Part shown: positions 1-6,216 of the stretch, piece by piece
How positions within the stretch are numbered: the stretch's first letter is position 1
Layout: each line of letters starts with the position of its first letter
Assembly (NCBI GenBank): GCA_938038825.1
Contig: CALHST010000333.1
Location: 1-11,723, forward strand
From: an uncultured Paracoccaceae bacterium
GTDB lineage: Bacteria; Pseudomonadota; Alphaproteobacteria; Rhodobacterales; Rhodobacteraceae
Direction of reading: 5' to 3'
DNA length: 11,723 nt
Position numbers and translations under genes: made by a program
Notes under the pieces: model-generated
Seen by the model: the letters and a program-made list of their open reading frames with translations, nothing else
Database searches by the model: none
Told to the model about the DNA's origin: nothing

Positions 1-154
1 CGCCGGAAGACTGTTCCGCCAAAACATCAGAAAACTGCTTACCATCCGGATCACCAATCATCGCGCTTTGATCCAGCGCCTGTGATTTTCCGGCGACGTC
101 CGTTGATTTGGTATTGCCGCCGATCAACGCCGTTGCGACCAAAAGGTTTGTCAT
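1..154 (-). CDS. fliK: Probable flagellar hook-length control protein FliK, N-terminal fragment (runs off left edge)
   Basis: An open frame reads leftward from an ATG at 154-152 to the window edge, giving 51 residues that begin MTNLLVATALIGG and include a QFSDVLAEQ stretch near residues 40-48. A GGAG ribosome-binding site lies at 167-164, nine bases before the ATG, which supports this start. The residues are polar and low in complexity, as in the poorly conserved N-terminal half of FliK, and an F-x-x-x-L type stretch like this one is common there. FliK is a secreted ruler that measures the hook and switches FlhB from rod/hook to filament export. The name is an inference from position (divergent from a flagellar operon) and style of sequence, because the conserved C-terminal domain lies outside the window. 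It could be another secreted flagellar protein. Confidence 0.5.
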   Translation of the reverse strand, partial: MTNLLVATALIGGNTKSTDVAGKSQALDQSAMIGDPDGKQFSDVLAEQSSG

Positions 155-270
155 GTGCTCTCACTCCATGGGGTTCTCCCATTGGCGCTGTTCTACACAT
201 GAAACGGTTACCGAAATTTTTACTGCTTTGTGATTTTTACCCCAATGTTCAGACAATTTTCGGAAACCCA
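155..270. promoter_or_regulatory. Divergent control region between the fliK-like gene and the rod-binding gene
   Basis: This 116-base gap separates two genes transcribed away from each other, so it should hold promoters for both. Visible elements are an 8-base direct repeat ATTTTTAC at 216-223 and 233-240, and a degenerate CtrA-like arrangement TTAC-N7-TTTA at 208-222. No convincing sigma-70, sigma-54 or sigma-28 promoter could be assigned by eye. The regulatory role is inferred from position. Confidence 0.4.
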
Positions 271-558
271 ATGATGCACATAACGTCAACTCTCACTTCT
301 AATCCAGCGATGACCCAATCAGATGCGTCACTACGCGACGTCTCCCAAAAACTGGAAGCCTCATTTCTTGCTGAAATGTTAAAGGCGGCAGGGCTGGGAA
401 AGCAGGAAAACAGTTTCGGAGGAGGCGCGGGAGAGGATCAATTTTCGTCTTTTCTGGTGCAAGCTCAGGCGGATGCAATGGTTCAAACTGGTGGTGTTGG
501 ATTGTCTGAAATGATTTTTAACGCTTTGAAAGAAAGGCAAGAAAATGCAGAATCGTGA
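271..558 (+). CDS. flgJ: Rod-binding protein, FlgJ N-terminal type (single domain)
   Basis: This 95-residue protein matches the rod-binding domain of FlgJ. It has the helix LEASFLAEMLKAAGLG (about residues 28-43), a glycine-rich linker near 50-54, and the C-terminal block QAQADAMVQTGGVGLSEMIF (about 64-83), which is the family's usual signature. In the periplasm FlgJ caps or scaffolds the growing rod. The muramidase domain of enterobacterial FlgJ is absent, as is usual in alphaproteobacteria. I chose the ATG at 271 (274 is equally possible). The frame stays open upstream to about 82, but that part lies opposite the divergent gene and the intergenic region and does not resemble the family. The ribosome-binding site is weak. 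The end overlaps the next gene by 14 bases, so the two are translationally linked. Confidence 0.82.
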   Translation: MMHITSTLTSNPAMTQSDASLRDVSQKLEASFLAEMLKAAGLGKQENSFGGGAGEDQFSSFLVQAQADAMVQTGGVGLSEMIFNALKERQENAES

Positions 559-898
559 TGATTTGATTGAACAGCTCGATACACTTTTAGACGTCGAAAG
601 GGACGCTTTGTTGAAAGGCGACATTGATGCACTGGCTGGAATCGTTGAACAAAAAGAAATCCTCATTGAACACTTAAGCGCGGCTGATGTGAACGACGCG
701 TCCGAGGTGGCCCCGGTGAATGACAAGGTGCGAAGAAACCACGTGTTGTTGGAACAGGCTCTCAAGGGAATCAGAAATGTGTCTAAGAAATTGTCTGATA
801 TCCGGCAGACTCGAAAGGCGTTCGACACCTATGATCAGTCAGGCCAGAAAAGCAGTATTGAAGGTCAAAAAACGACGACCGTCGAAAAACGCGCGTAA
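545..898 (+). CDS. flgN: FlgN-type flagellar export chaperone
   Basis: This 117-residue, largely helical, charged protein starts inside the end of the rod-binding gene. The early block DDLIEQLDTLLDVERDALLK (residues 5-24), a second helix around EQKEILIEHL, and the C-terminal TYDQSGQKSSI stretch (about 95-105) match the alphaproteobacterial FlgN layout, in which a tyrosine followed by a glycine turn precedes a polar tail. FlgN is a cytoplasmic chaperone for the hook-filament junction proteins FlgK and FlgL and delivers them to the export gate. The next gene downstream is flagellin, also a late substrate, which suits this role. Alternatives are a general FliT/FlgN-like chaperone of another substrate. 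The start ATG at 545 has a modest purine-rich stretch (AAAGGC) upstream. Confidence 0.72.
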   Translation: MQNRDDLIEQLDTLLDVERDALLKGDIDALAGIVEQKEILIEHLSAADVNDASEVAPVNDKVRRNHVLLEQALKGIRNVSKKLSDIRQTRKAFDTYDQSGQKSSIEGQKTTTVEKRA

Positions 899-935
899 AA
901 AATGTGTAAAATGCAATCAACCTCAGAGAAGAGGT

Positions 936-950
936 TTAAGGTCCTGTTAG
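936..950 (+). promoter_or_regulatory. CtrA-like binding motif upstream of flagellin
   Basis: The sequence reads TTAA, seven bases, TTAG, matching seven of the eight fixed positions of the CtrA consensus TTAA-N7-TTAA. CtrA is the alphaproteobacterial response regulator that controls flagellar and motility genes, also in Rhodobacterales. Such motifs arise by chance, so the position upstream of flagellin is the main support. Confidence 0.4.
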
Positions 951-1066
951 GGACTTGGTGCGCACAGTGTCGATGCACCGTTCAAACTCGGTGGCGCACG
1001 ATTGAACAACCAATCATTGCACTGGTCAGAAAGACCTTTGGTTCGTTCGCATGGACGAGATGAGAC

Positions 1067-1081
1067 TGGCTAAAATAGCCA
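1067..1081 (+). other. Perfect small hairpin just upstream of the flagellin ribosome-binding site
   Basis: TGGCTA and TAGCCA form a perfect 6-base stem with an AAA loop, ending six bases before the AAAGGA ribosome-binding site of flagellin. The position suggests a role in translation control or mRNA stability. No U-tract follows, so it is not a terminator. The role is inferred. Confidence 0.45.
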
Positions 1082-1099
1082 AAGACTAAAGGAAAAAGA

Positions 1100-2320
1100 A
1101 TGTCTAGTATTCTGACGAATAATAGCGCGATGGTTGCGCTTCAGACTCTGAAGTCTGTCAATCAAAACTTGGCAATGACGCAGAGTGAAATTTCAACCGG
1201 TAAATCCATTGCAACTGCTAAGGACAACTCAGCAGTTTGGGCAATTTCCAAAGTGATGGAATCCGACGTCGCAGGGTTTAAAGCGATTTCTGATAGCCTG
1301 AACTTGGGTGAAAGCACGGTCGCAGTCGCGCGAAATGCCTCCGAAAGCATCACCGATCTTTTGACGCAGATGAAAGGCAAAATCGTTGCTGCGCAAGAAG
1401 ACAATGTCGATCGGACGAAAATCCAAGACGATATTGTTGAACTGCGCAACCAGATTGGATCTGTTGTTTCTGCAGCCCAATTCAACGGTTTGAATCTGGT
1501 AGACGGAAATACAGCAACTGCAGACATTCTGTCGTCTCTTGACCGGGATTCAACAGGCACCGTCACATCATCGTCGATCACGGTATTAGGGCAAGACCTG
1601 TCTACGGGTGGCTATACAGCTTCGGCAGCATTTACTGGCACGACAGGTGCGTCTGGCGCAGGGGATGTCTTTGGCTTTTCTCTGGACGATGGTGCCAGTG
1701 ACGATGTTATCATTGTACCAGCAGGGCTTGGAACAGTTGGCACACCAGCGGAAGCCGGTGCCAAAATTGGTCTAACGATTGGTGATCAAAAGGTTTCCTA
1801 TACGGTCACGGCAGCTGACTTGGCCACAGGGAACGTGGTTGAAGACAATGTCGCTGCCGGATTGAAATCTGCCATCGACGCACTTGGTCTTGACGTCGAT
1901 GTTGCTTTCGATGGTGCAAACACCGGAACACTGAACGTTACCAACAACACAGGTGCTGATCTGGCGATCACAGGCACTTATCAAAACGCAGGCTCAGGTG
2001 GCTTGGGTGCGTTGGCATCACTTGATGTGTCGACGGATGCTGGAGCTGCTGCAGCTTTGGGATCTATTGAAACTCTGATTGGTACAGCGATTGATGCTTC
2101 CGCTGCATTCGGTTCTGCAGAAGGTCGGATTGAAACCCAGCAAAGTTTCATTTCCAACCTAACGGACTCTCTTAAGTCCGGTATCGGTGCAATGGTCGAT
2201 GCGAACATGGAAGAAGCGTCAGCCAGACTGCAAGCGCTCCAGACGCAACAGCAGCTGGCGGTGCAGGCACTGTCAATTGCGAACCAAGCCCCGCAAACGA
2301 TCTTGCAGCTGTTCCGTTAA
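1100..2320 (+). CDS. fliC: Flagellin, filament subunit
   Basis: This 406-residue protein has both conserved flagellin ends. The N-terminal D0/D1 region (about 1-135) includes the start MSSILTNNSAMVALQTL, the ISTGK motif and QFNGLNLVDG. The C-terminal region (about 322-406) includes SAEGRIETQQSFISNL and ends in ANQAPQTILQLF-R. The central part (about 140-320) is rich in Gly, Ala, Thr and Asp, contains no Cys, and resembles surface-exposed variable flagellin domains. The protein is exported and polymerises into the filament. A clear AAAGGA ribosome-binding site sits six bases before the ATG. The gene has its own long leader and a strong terminator, so it is probably transcribed largely on its own. 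FlaF and FlbT, encoded just downstream, are its expected post-transcriptional regulators. Whether other flagellin genes exist cannot be told from this window. Confidence 0.96.
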   Translation: MSSILTNNSAMVALQTLKSVNQNLAMTQSEISTGKSIATAKDNSAVWAISKVMESDVAGFKAISDSLNLGESTVAVARNASESITDLLTQMKGKIVAAQEDNVDRTKIQDDIVELRNQIGSVVSAAQFNGLNLVDGNTATADILSSLDRDSTGTVTSSSITVLGQDLSTGGYTASAAFTGTTGASGAGDVFGFSLDDGASDDVIIVPAGLGTVGTPAEAGAKIGLTIGDQKVSYTVTAADLATGNVVEDNVAAGLKSAIDALGLDVDVAFDGANTGTLNVTNNTGADLAITGTYQNAGSGGLGALASLDVSTDAGAAAALGSIETLIGTAIDASAAFGSAEGRIETQQSFISNLTDSLKSGIGAMVDANMEEASARLQALQTQQQLAVQALSIANQAPQTILQLFR

Positions 2321-2329
2321 AACTATTGA

Positions 2330-2366
2330 TCAGAGGCGCGCTATGGGTGCGCCTCTGACTGTTTTT
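2330..2366 (+). terminator. Intrinsic terminator of the flagellin gene
   Basis: A perfect 10-base-pair stem (TCAGAGGCGC at 2330-2339 with GCGCCTCTGA at 2349-2358) encloses a 9-base loop and is followed by CTGTTTTT. It begins ten bases after the flagellin stop codon. This is the clearest terminator in the window. It stands only 31 bases before flaF, so expression of flaF needs either read-through or a promoter in 2367-2396. Confidence 0.9.
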
Positions 2367-2396
2367 GTATTCGTATATAGGTAAGGATAGGTCTTC

Positions 2397-2768
2397 GTGT
2401 CCGCCATTTCCCGAGCGCAGCGCGCTTACGCCCCCGGAGCAGGAGCAATTCGAACGCCGCGCAGCGTAGAATTTGAAGTCATCGCTCGGATTACACACCG
2501 CTTAAAACAAGCGATCCAGTCTGATAATCGGCGATTGTTGATCGATGTATTGCACGAAAATCGCCAACTGTGGACGACTTTGGCAACCGATGTTGCGTCT
2601 TCGAACAATGAACTTCCACAAGATCTGCGAGCGCGAATTTTTTATCTTGCTGAATTCACAAACCAACACACAAGTAAAGTTCTGCGCAAAGAAGCAACGG
2701 CCGTACCTTTACTAGAAATAAACGCGGCCATTCTTGGCGGTCTGAAATCCCAAGGAGTTGCCGCATGA
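2397..2768 (+). CDS. flaF: Flagellar biosynthesis regulator FlaF
   Basis: This 123-residue protein matches FlaF. The N-terminus SAISRAQRAYA resembles the usual start of the family, and the block RSVEFEVIARITHRLKQA (about 22-39) and the segment with NRQLWTTLATDVASSNNELP (about 54-73) are typical. In Caulobacter FlaF promotes flagellin synthesis and secretion, working against FlbT. The start is a GTG at 2397 with AAGGA at 2383-2387, nine bases upstream. No in-frame ATG gives a sensible N-terminus. The stop overlaps the start of flbT by four bases (ATGA), so the two are translated in coupled fashion. It follows the flagellin terminator closely and may depend on read-through. Confidence 0.92.
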   Translation: MSAISRAQRAYAPGAGAIRTPRSVEFEVIARITHRLKQAIQSDNRRLLIDVLHENRQLWTTLATDVASSNNELPQDLRARIFYLAEFTNQHTSKVLRKEATAVPLLEINAAILGGLKSQGVAA

Positions 2769-3169
2769 GTGGTTTGGTTTTGAAACTTAGTCCCAAAGAA
2801 CGTGTTTTGGTGAATGGCGCTGTTATAGAAAATGGTGACCGCCGTAGCCGTTTATCGATAATGACGCCAGGTGCGCATATTTTGCGATTGCGTGATGCCA
2901 TTCACCCCGAAGAAGCAAAAACACCGGTTCGGCGGGTATGTTATGCGGTTCAATTGGTCCTATCGGGAGATTCAAACGCGAAAGACGTGCACTTACAACT
3001 TCTCCGCCAGATTGAAGAGCTTAGCCAAGTTTTCACCGACCCGGACAGTCGGCATACGTTGGCGGAAGCAAGTCAATCTTTGATAGAAGAACACCACTAT
3101 CGATGCTTGAAAGCGCTGCGGGTTTTACTGCCTCGTGAAGATCGCCTTTTTGCAGCCAGTCAAGTGTAG
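2765..3169 (+). CDS. flbT: Flagellin mRNA regulator FlbT
   Basis: This 134-residue protein matches FlbT. It opens with SGLVLKLSPKERVLVNGAVI (residues 2-21), has the GDRRSRLSI strand and a central segment with VRRVCYAVQLVLSG (about 54-67), and ends in a helical part with HHYRCLKALRVLLPRE. In Caulobacter, FlbT binds the 5' leader of flagellin mRNA and triggers its decay until hook assembly is complete. Related proteins in Brucella have an activating effect, so the sign of control here is open. The ATGA overlap with flaF indicates coupling, and the next gene begins only five bases after the stop. The structured flagellin leader at 899-1099 is the obvious candidate target. Confidence 0.93.
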   Translation: MSGLVLKLSPKERVLVNGAVIENGDRRSRLSIMTPGAHILRLRDAIHPEEAKTPVRRVCYAVQLVLSGDSNAKDVHLQLLRQIEELSQVFTDPDSRHTLAEASQSLIEEHHYRCLKALRVLLPREDRLFAASQV

Positions 3170-3174
3170 CGACA

Positions 3175-3969
3175 ATGTTTCAACCAGCGATTCCACTAGA
3201 CGGATTGGCCGGATGGCGGCTTTTGCAAAGAACTTTTGACACACAGTTGAACGCGTTCACAGGAAACGCACAGATACAGCGCGACACAGAATACTTCAGG
3301 GATAACATCGCAACTGTGACTTCGGCGACAGAACTGGTCGCAGATCGAAGGTTGTTATCCGTCGCGCTTGGCGCGTTTGGGTTGCAGGATGATATTAACA
3401 ATAAATACTTCATCCAGAAAATGTTGGACGAAGGGACTACGAACTCAGATTCGTTTGCCAATCGTTTCGCAGATCCAAGGTACCGTGAATTGTCTGCCGC
3501 CTTTGGTTTCGGCCCAGGCGAGCTTCGGTTGAACAAACTAAGTGGCTTTGCGGACCGAATGATCGATGATTTTGAACGTCAAAGTTTTGAAGTTGCGGTT
3601 GGAGAGCAAAGTGACACAATGCGTATCGCATTAAATGCGGAACGTGAATTTGAGAAGTTATCATTCAGTCAAGCATCAGAAGCAGGAAAATGGTTCAGTA
3701 TCATGGGAAACCCACCTATGCGAAACCTGTTCCAAACCGTGTTTCAGCTTCCCTCTTCGTTTTCCCAGATTGATATCGATCGCCAACAAGAGATGTTGTC
3801 TGATCGCAGCGATTCACTTTTTGGAACACGCGATCCTGCAGACTTCAATGACCCTGATCTACAGGACGAACTGATCACAAGATTCACGGCGTTGTCGCAA
3901 TTAGAGTCGTCGAATAGCAATCAATTTTCGGCCGCAAGCAATGCGTTGACCTTATTGCGCGGGTTCTAA
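3175..3969 (+). CDS. DUF1217-type flagellar-cluster protein, function unknown
   Basis: This 264-residue, mostly helical protein resembles the DUF1217 family, found in flagellar clusters of Rhodobacterales and relatives. Typical segments are GLAGWRLLQRTFDTQ (about 10-24), a TSATELVADRRLLSVALGAFGL-like helix (about 50-70), the DPRYRELSAAFGFG stretch (about 100-113), and a repeat-like second half with FEVAVGEQSDTMRIALNAER. There is no signal peptide and no membrane segment, so it is probably cytoplasmic or exported by the flagellar system itself. The start lies five bases after flbT with no clear ribosome-binding site, suggesting translation coupled to flbT. Its role is not established. Position next to flaF-flbT hints at a link with late assembly or regulation, but that is inference. 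Confidence 0.78.
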   Translation: MFQPAIPLDGLAGWRLLQRTFDTQLNAFTGNAQIQRDTEYFRDNIATVTSATELVADRRLLSVALGAFGLQDDINNKYFIQKMLDEGTTNSDSFANRFADPRYRELSAAFGFGPGELRLNKLSGFADRMIDDFERQSFEVAVGEQSDTMRIALNAEREFEKLSFSQASEAGKWFSIMGNPPMRNLFQTVFQLPSSFSQIDIDRQQEMLSDRSDSLFGTRDPADFNDPDLQDELITRFTALSQLESSNSNQFSAASNALTLLRGF

Positions 3970-3992
3970 TCTAAGCACCAGAACACTGGACG

Positions 3993-5324
3993 TTAATAGG
4001 TTACGCCTGCGCGCCGTAAAATGAGACGTAATTTGTCGAAACAATCGGTTGGCTGGCTTGGCCCGCATTTTCCGATAAATGCGTCCAACTCAGGCCAAAT
4101 TTTTATTGCGGTGTCTAGTTCTTCATCTGCACCTTCTGTGTGTAAGCCTGATCGAATTACCAACTCATTGCTTTCATACAACGATACGACTCGTCGAACA
4201 GCAGATATGATGGCGTTTTCGTCCTTTGAAGCCGCTTCGGGCAAAGACCGTGAAACGGATTGTAGTAAACTTATTGCAGGGTATCGTCCGCGCTCCGCAA
4301 TTTCGCGGTCCAAAACGATGTGCCCATCCAATACCCCGCGCAGGATATCAGCGATTGGATCCTCCATATCGGACCCTGGGACCAACACCGAAAAAATCGC
4401 TGTGATATCGCCGGAACTGTTTGTGCCTGGTCCTGCACGTTCGCAAAGCTGGGTAATCAGTTGCATAGAAGAGGGCGGGTGGCCTTGAAGACTTGGACTT
4501 TCGCCTGCCGTTGAGGCAATTTCTCGATGGGCCTCAGCAAAACGAGTGACTGAGTCCGCCAAAAAGAGAACAGAGTGTCCCTGATCCCGGAAGTGTTCTG
4601 CAATGGTCATAGCAGACCAGGCACATCTTCGTCGTTCGAGAGCGGGTCGCTCAGACGTCGCCGCGACAACAACGCATTTCTTCATCCCTTCCGGCCCAAT
4701 AACAGATTCCGTGAAATGACGAATTTCACGTCCGCGTTCTCCAATCATGGCTATGACAATGACGTCACAAGGAACGTTTTGAGCCAGAATTCCAAGCAAA
4801 CTGGACTTACCGACCCCCGATCCAGCAAAAAGTCCCAACCTTTGGCCATGAACCAAAGGCAGCAATGTGTTCAAGGCGAAGGATCCAGTTGGCAAACGCG
4901 GACCATAAGGTCGGCGATCGGCGGCCGCAGGAGGAGCTGAATGCAAAGGCCGGTCTTGCAACCCTTTTGGCAGGCTTTTGTGGTCTAACGGACGCCCATT
5001 GGGATCAACGATGCGACCAAGCCATTCGTCGCACGGCGCAAGCGACCGTTCCGACATTGGGACAACTTGAGCGCCAAGACTCAATCCACTTAGCGGGCCG
5101 TCTGGCATCAAAGTCACAAAATCTGTGTCAATTTTTACAGTTTCGGCCATCAGGACATCCCCAGAAAAACCGCGGATGTGCATCAAATCCCCCATATGAG
5201 CGGCATCGCTTAGTCCGGTGACCTTGATTTGACCGTCCTCAATTGCAGATACTTTGCCAATCGGATTGACGAGCTTAATGCTTTCAATTTTTCGTATTGC
5301 TTCCTCAAGAAAATCGGTTTGCAT
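3993..5324 (-). CDS. fliI: Flagellar export ATPase FliI
   Basis: This 443-residue protein is the type III export ATPase, related to F1-ATPase beta. The N-terminal beta domain (about 1-95) is followed by the nucleotide-binding core. The P-loop AGSGVGKSS is at 167-175 with Lys173, the GERGRE motif at 195-200 carries the catalytic Glu196, and the Walker B region LFLADSVTR at 253-261 has Asp257. The family block GVLDGHIVLDREIAERGRYP is at 330-349. Length is normal. It hydrolyses ATP at the cytoplasmic base of the export apparatus to help unload substrates. The ATG at 5324 has a strong GGAGGA site just upstream. The gene stands alone on the minus strand, divergent from flgB, and the usual neighbours fliH and fliJ are not beside it. 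It ends 23 bases from the convergent DUF1217 gene. Confidence 0.96.
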   Translation of the reverse strand: MQTDFLEEAIRKIESIKLVNPIGKVSAIEDGQIKVTGLSDAAHMGDLMHIRGFSGDVLMAETVKIDTDFVTLMPDGPLSGLSLGAQVVPMSERSLAPCDEWLGRIVDPNGRPLDHKSLPKGLQDRPLHSAPPAAADRRPYGPRLPTGSFALNTLLPLVHGQRLGLFAGSGVGKSSLLGILAQNVPCDVIVIAMIGERGREIRHFTESVIGPEGMKKCVVVAATSERPALERRRCAWSAMTIAEHFRDQGHSVLFLADSVTRFAEAHREIASTAGESPSLQGHPPSSMQLITQLCERAGPGTNSSGDITAIFSVLVPGSDMEDPIADILRGVLDGHIVLDREIAERGRYPAISLLQSVSRSLPEAASKDENAIISAVRRVVSLYESNELVIRSGLHTEGADEELDTAIKIWPELDAFIGKCGPSQPTDCFDKLRLILRRAGVTY

Positions 5325-5407
5325 CAGGTCCTCCAGATCAACGCAAACCGGATCTTAAGGAATCAGGGTTAAGCCTTAGTTGAGTTTTGATCGAGGGAGA
5401 AACCCCG
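5325..5407. promoter_or_regulatory. Divergent control region between fliI and the flgB operon
   Basis: This 83-base gap must drive fliI leftward and the nine-gene flgB operon rightward. It holds the ribosome-binding sites of both genes (GGAGGA for fliI; GGGAG at 5394-5398 for flgB), a CtrA-like site at 5369-5383 and a further CTTAAG at 5354-5359. Promoter hexamers could not be assigned with confidence. Confidence 0.5.
5369..5383 (+). promoter_or_regulatory. CtrA-like binding motif upstream of flgB and fliI
   Basis: The sequence reads TTAA, seven bases, TTGA, matching seven of the eight fixed bases of the CtrA consensus TTAA-N7-TTAA. It lies between two divergent flagellar genes, 24 bases before the flgB start codon, so the transcript would have a short leader or the site could act on the fliI side. 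The assignment is by eye. Confidence 0.42.
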
Positions 5408-5797
5408 ATGTTTTCTGATCTGAGTATCTTTCAGATGTCTTCCATGATGGCGTCCCATGCGGGTAAGCGGCAAGCGCTTGCGGCGCAAAATATGGCAAAC
5501 GTTGATACACCTGGTTACCAAGGCAAGCGTCTTCCAAGCTTTGCTGAAATTGCAGGCGACCTAGAATATGGACCTGCCTTGCGCGCAACGCGCAGTCGAC
5601 ACTTGAGCGACGCAACTGATGGCTTATCGCTGGCGCGTTCTATTGATGTAGAAGCCCGCCCATCTCCGGACGGAAATACAGTTTCCGTAGAAACTGAACT
5701 TCTCGAATCCATTGCGGCAGAGCGGGAGCACAAACGTGCTTTAGCTATCTATAAATCCGCGTTGAATGTTCTGCATACTGCTGTGTCAGGGCGCTGA
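5408..5797 (+). CDS. flgB: Flagellar proximal rod protein FlgB
   Basis: This 129-residue protein is FlgB, one of the proximal rod subunits in the periplasm. The rod/hook signature LAAQNMANVDTPGYQG is at 24-39, and the C-terminal helix with SIAAEREHKRALAIYKSALN fits the family. The start is the ATG at 5408, preceded by GGGAG at 5394-5398. An in-frame TTG at 5387 lies in front of that ribosome-binding site and is unlikely to be used. This is the first gene of a compact unit ending at 9946, and flgC begins two bases after its stop codon. Confidence 0.95.
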   Translation: MFSDLSIFQMSSMMASHAGKRQALAAQNMANVDTPGYQGKRLPSFAEIAGDLEYGPALRATRSRHLSDATDGLSLARSIDVEARPSPDGNTVSVETELLESIAAEREHKRALAIYKSALNVLHTAVSGR

Positions 5798-5799
5798 AC

Positions 5800-6195
5800 A
5801 TGGGCAATGAATTCGCAAACGCACTTCAAGTCACTACAAGCGGACTGCAAGCACAAGCTACCCGCCTGCGCCACTTGTCTGAAAACATCTCCAATGCGGA
5901 TACGCCGGGATATCATCGCAAGACTATCGCCTTTGAAGCATTTATTCCCAGCGCAGGCGGAATGGAACAAGTCCGTGCCGGTCGCGTTCAATTGGATCGC
6001 AGTGACTTGCAGCGCATATACGAACCCGGGCATCCATTGGCGGATGAAACCGGACATTACGACGGATCAAACGTTGATCTGTTGATCGAATTGGCTGACG
6101 CGCGCGAAGCGCAGCGCAGCTATGAAGCCAACCTCAAAATTTTTGAGCAAACCCGCGCCATGTCTTCAGGTCTTATGGATTTATTAAGGCGCTAA
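5800..6195 (+). CDS. flgC: Flagellar proximal rod protein FlgC
   Basis: This 131-residue protein is FlgC. The N-terminal rod motif RLRHLSENISNADTPGYHRK is at 22-41, and the C-terminal helix with ELADAREAQRSYEANLKIFE is the family's other hallmark. Together with FlgB and FlgF it forms the rod between the MS-ring and the distal rod. The gene starts two bases after flgB and is followed 21 bases later by fliE, so the three are co-transcribed. Length and motifs are normal. Confidence 0.96.
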   Translation: MGNEFANALQVTTSGLQAQATRLRHLSENISNADTPGYHRKTIAFEAFIPSAGGMEQVRAGRVQLDRSDLQRIYEPGHPLADETGHYDGSNVDLLIELADAREAQRSYEANLKIFEQTRAMSSGLMDLLRR

Positions 6196-6216
6196 ATCAG
6201 GAAGGAGCATACCAGA

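Larger units (their letters stand above)
899..1099 (+). promoter_or_regulatory. Flagellin promoter region and structured 5' leader
   Basis: This 201-base gap before flagellin has no gene. It contains a CtrA-like site at 936-950 and several inverted repeats: GTCC/GGAC at 941-954, the 8-base palindrome GTGCGCAC at 958-965, CACCG/CGGTG with an 8-base loop at 976-993, GGTC/GACC with a 5-base loop at 1024-1036, and a perfect 6-base stem TGGCTA/TAGCCA with an AAA loop at 1067-1081, just ahead of the AAAGGA ribosome-binding site (1088-1093). If transcription starts shortly after the CtrA-like site, most of this becomes untranslated leader RNA. In Caulobacter, FlbT acts on the 5' leader of flagellin mRNA, and flbT lies nearby here. 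The exact promoter could not be located. Confidence 0.55.

Noticed and set aside
82..270. Open frame extending the rod-binding protein upstream by 63 residues
   Set aside because: It lies opposite the start of the divergent gene and across the intergenic region, has no similarity to the FlgJ family, and the upstream starts at 82 and 199 lack ribosome-binding sites.
379..828. A 149-residue minus-strand open frame across flgJ and flgN
   Set aside because: It is antisense to two genes with family matches, and has a Ser/Phe-rich composition typical of a reverse-strand shadow.
989..1008. Possible sigma-54 promoter (TGGCGCACGATTGAAC) before flagellin
   Set aside because: The GG element is present, but the -12 element lacks the GC pair at the required spacing.
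4021..5221. Several long plus-strand open frames inside fliI
   Set aside because: They are shadows of a well-supported gene on the opposite strand, with no recognisable domains and no ribosome-binding sites.
5387..5407. TTG start giving FlgB seven extra residues
   Set aside because: The good ribosome-binding site GGGAG (5394-5398) lies inside that extension and correctly placed for the ATG at 5408.
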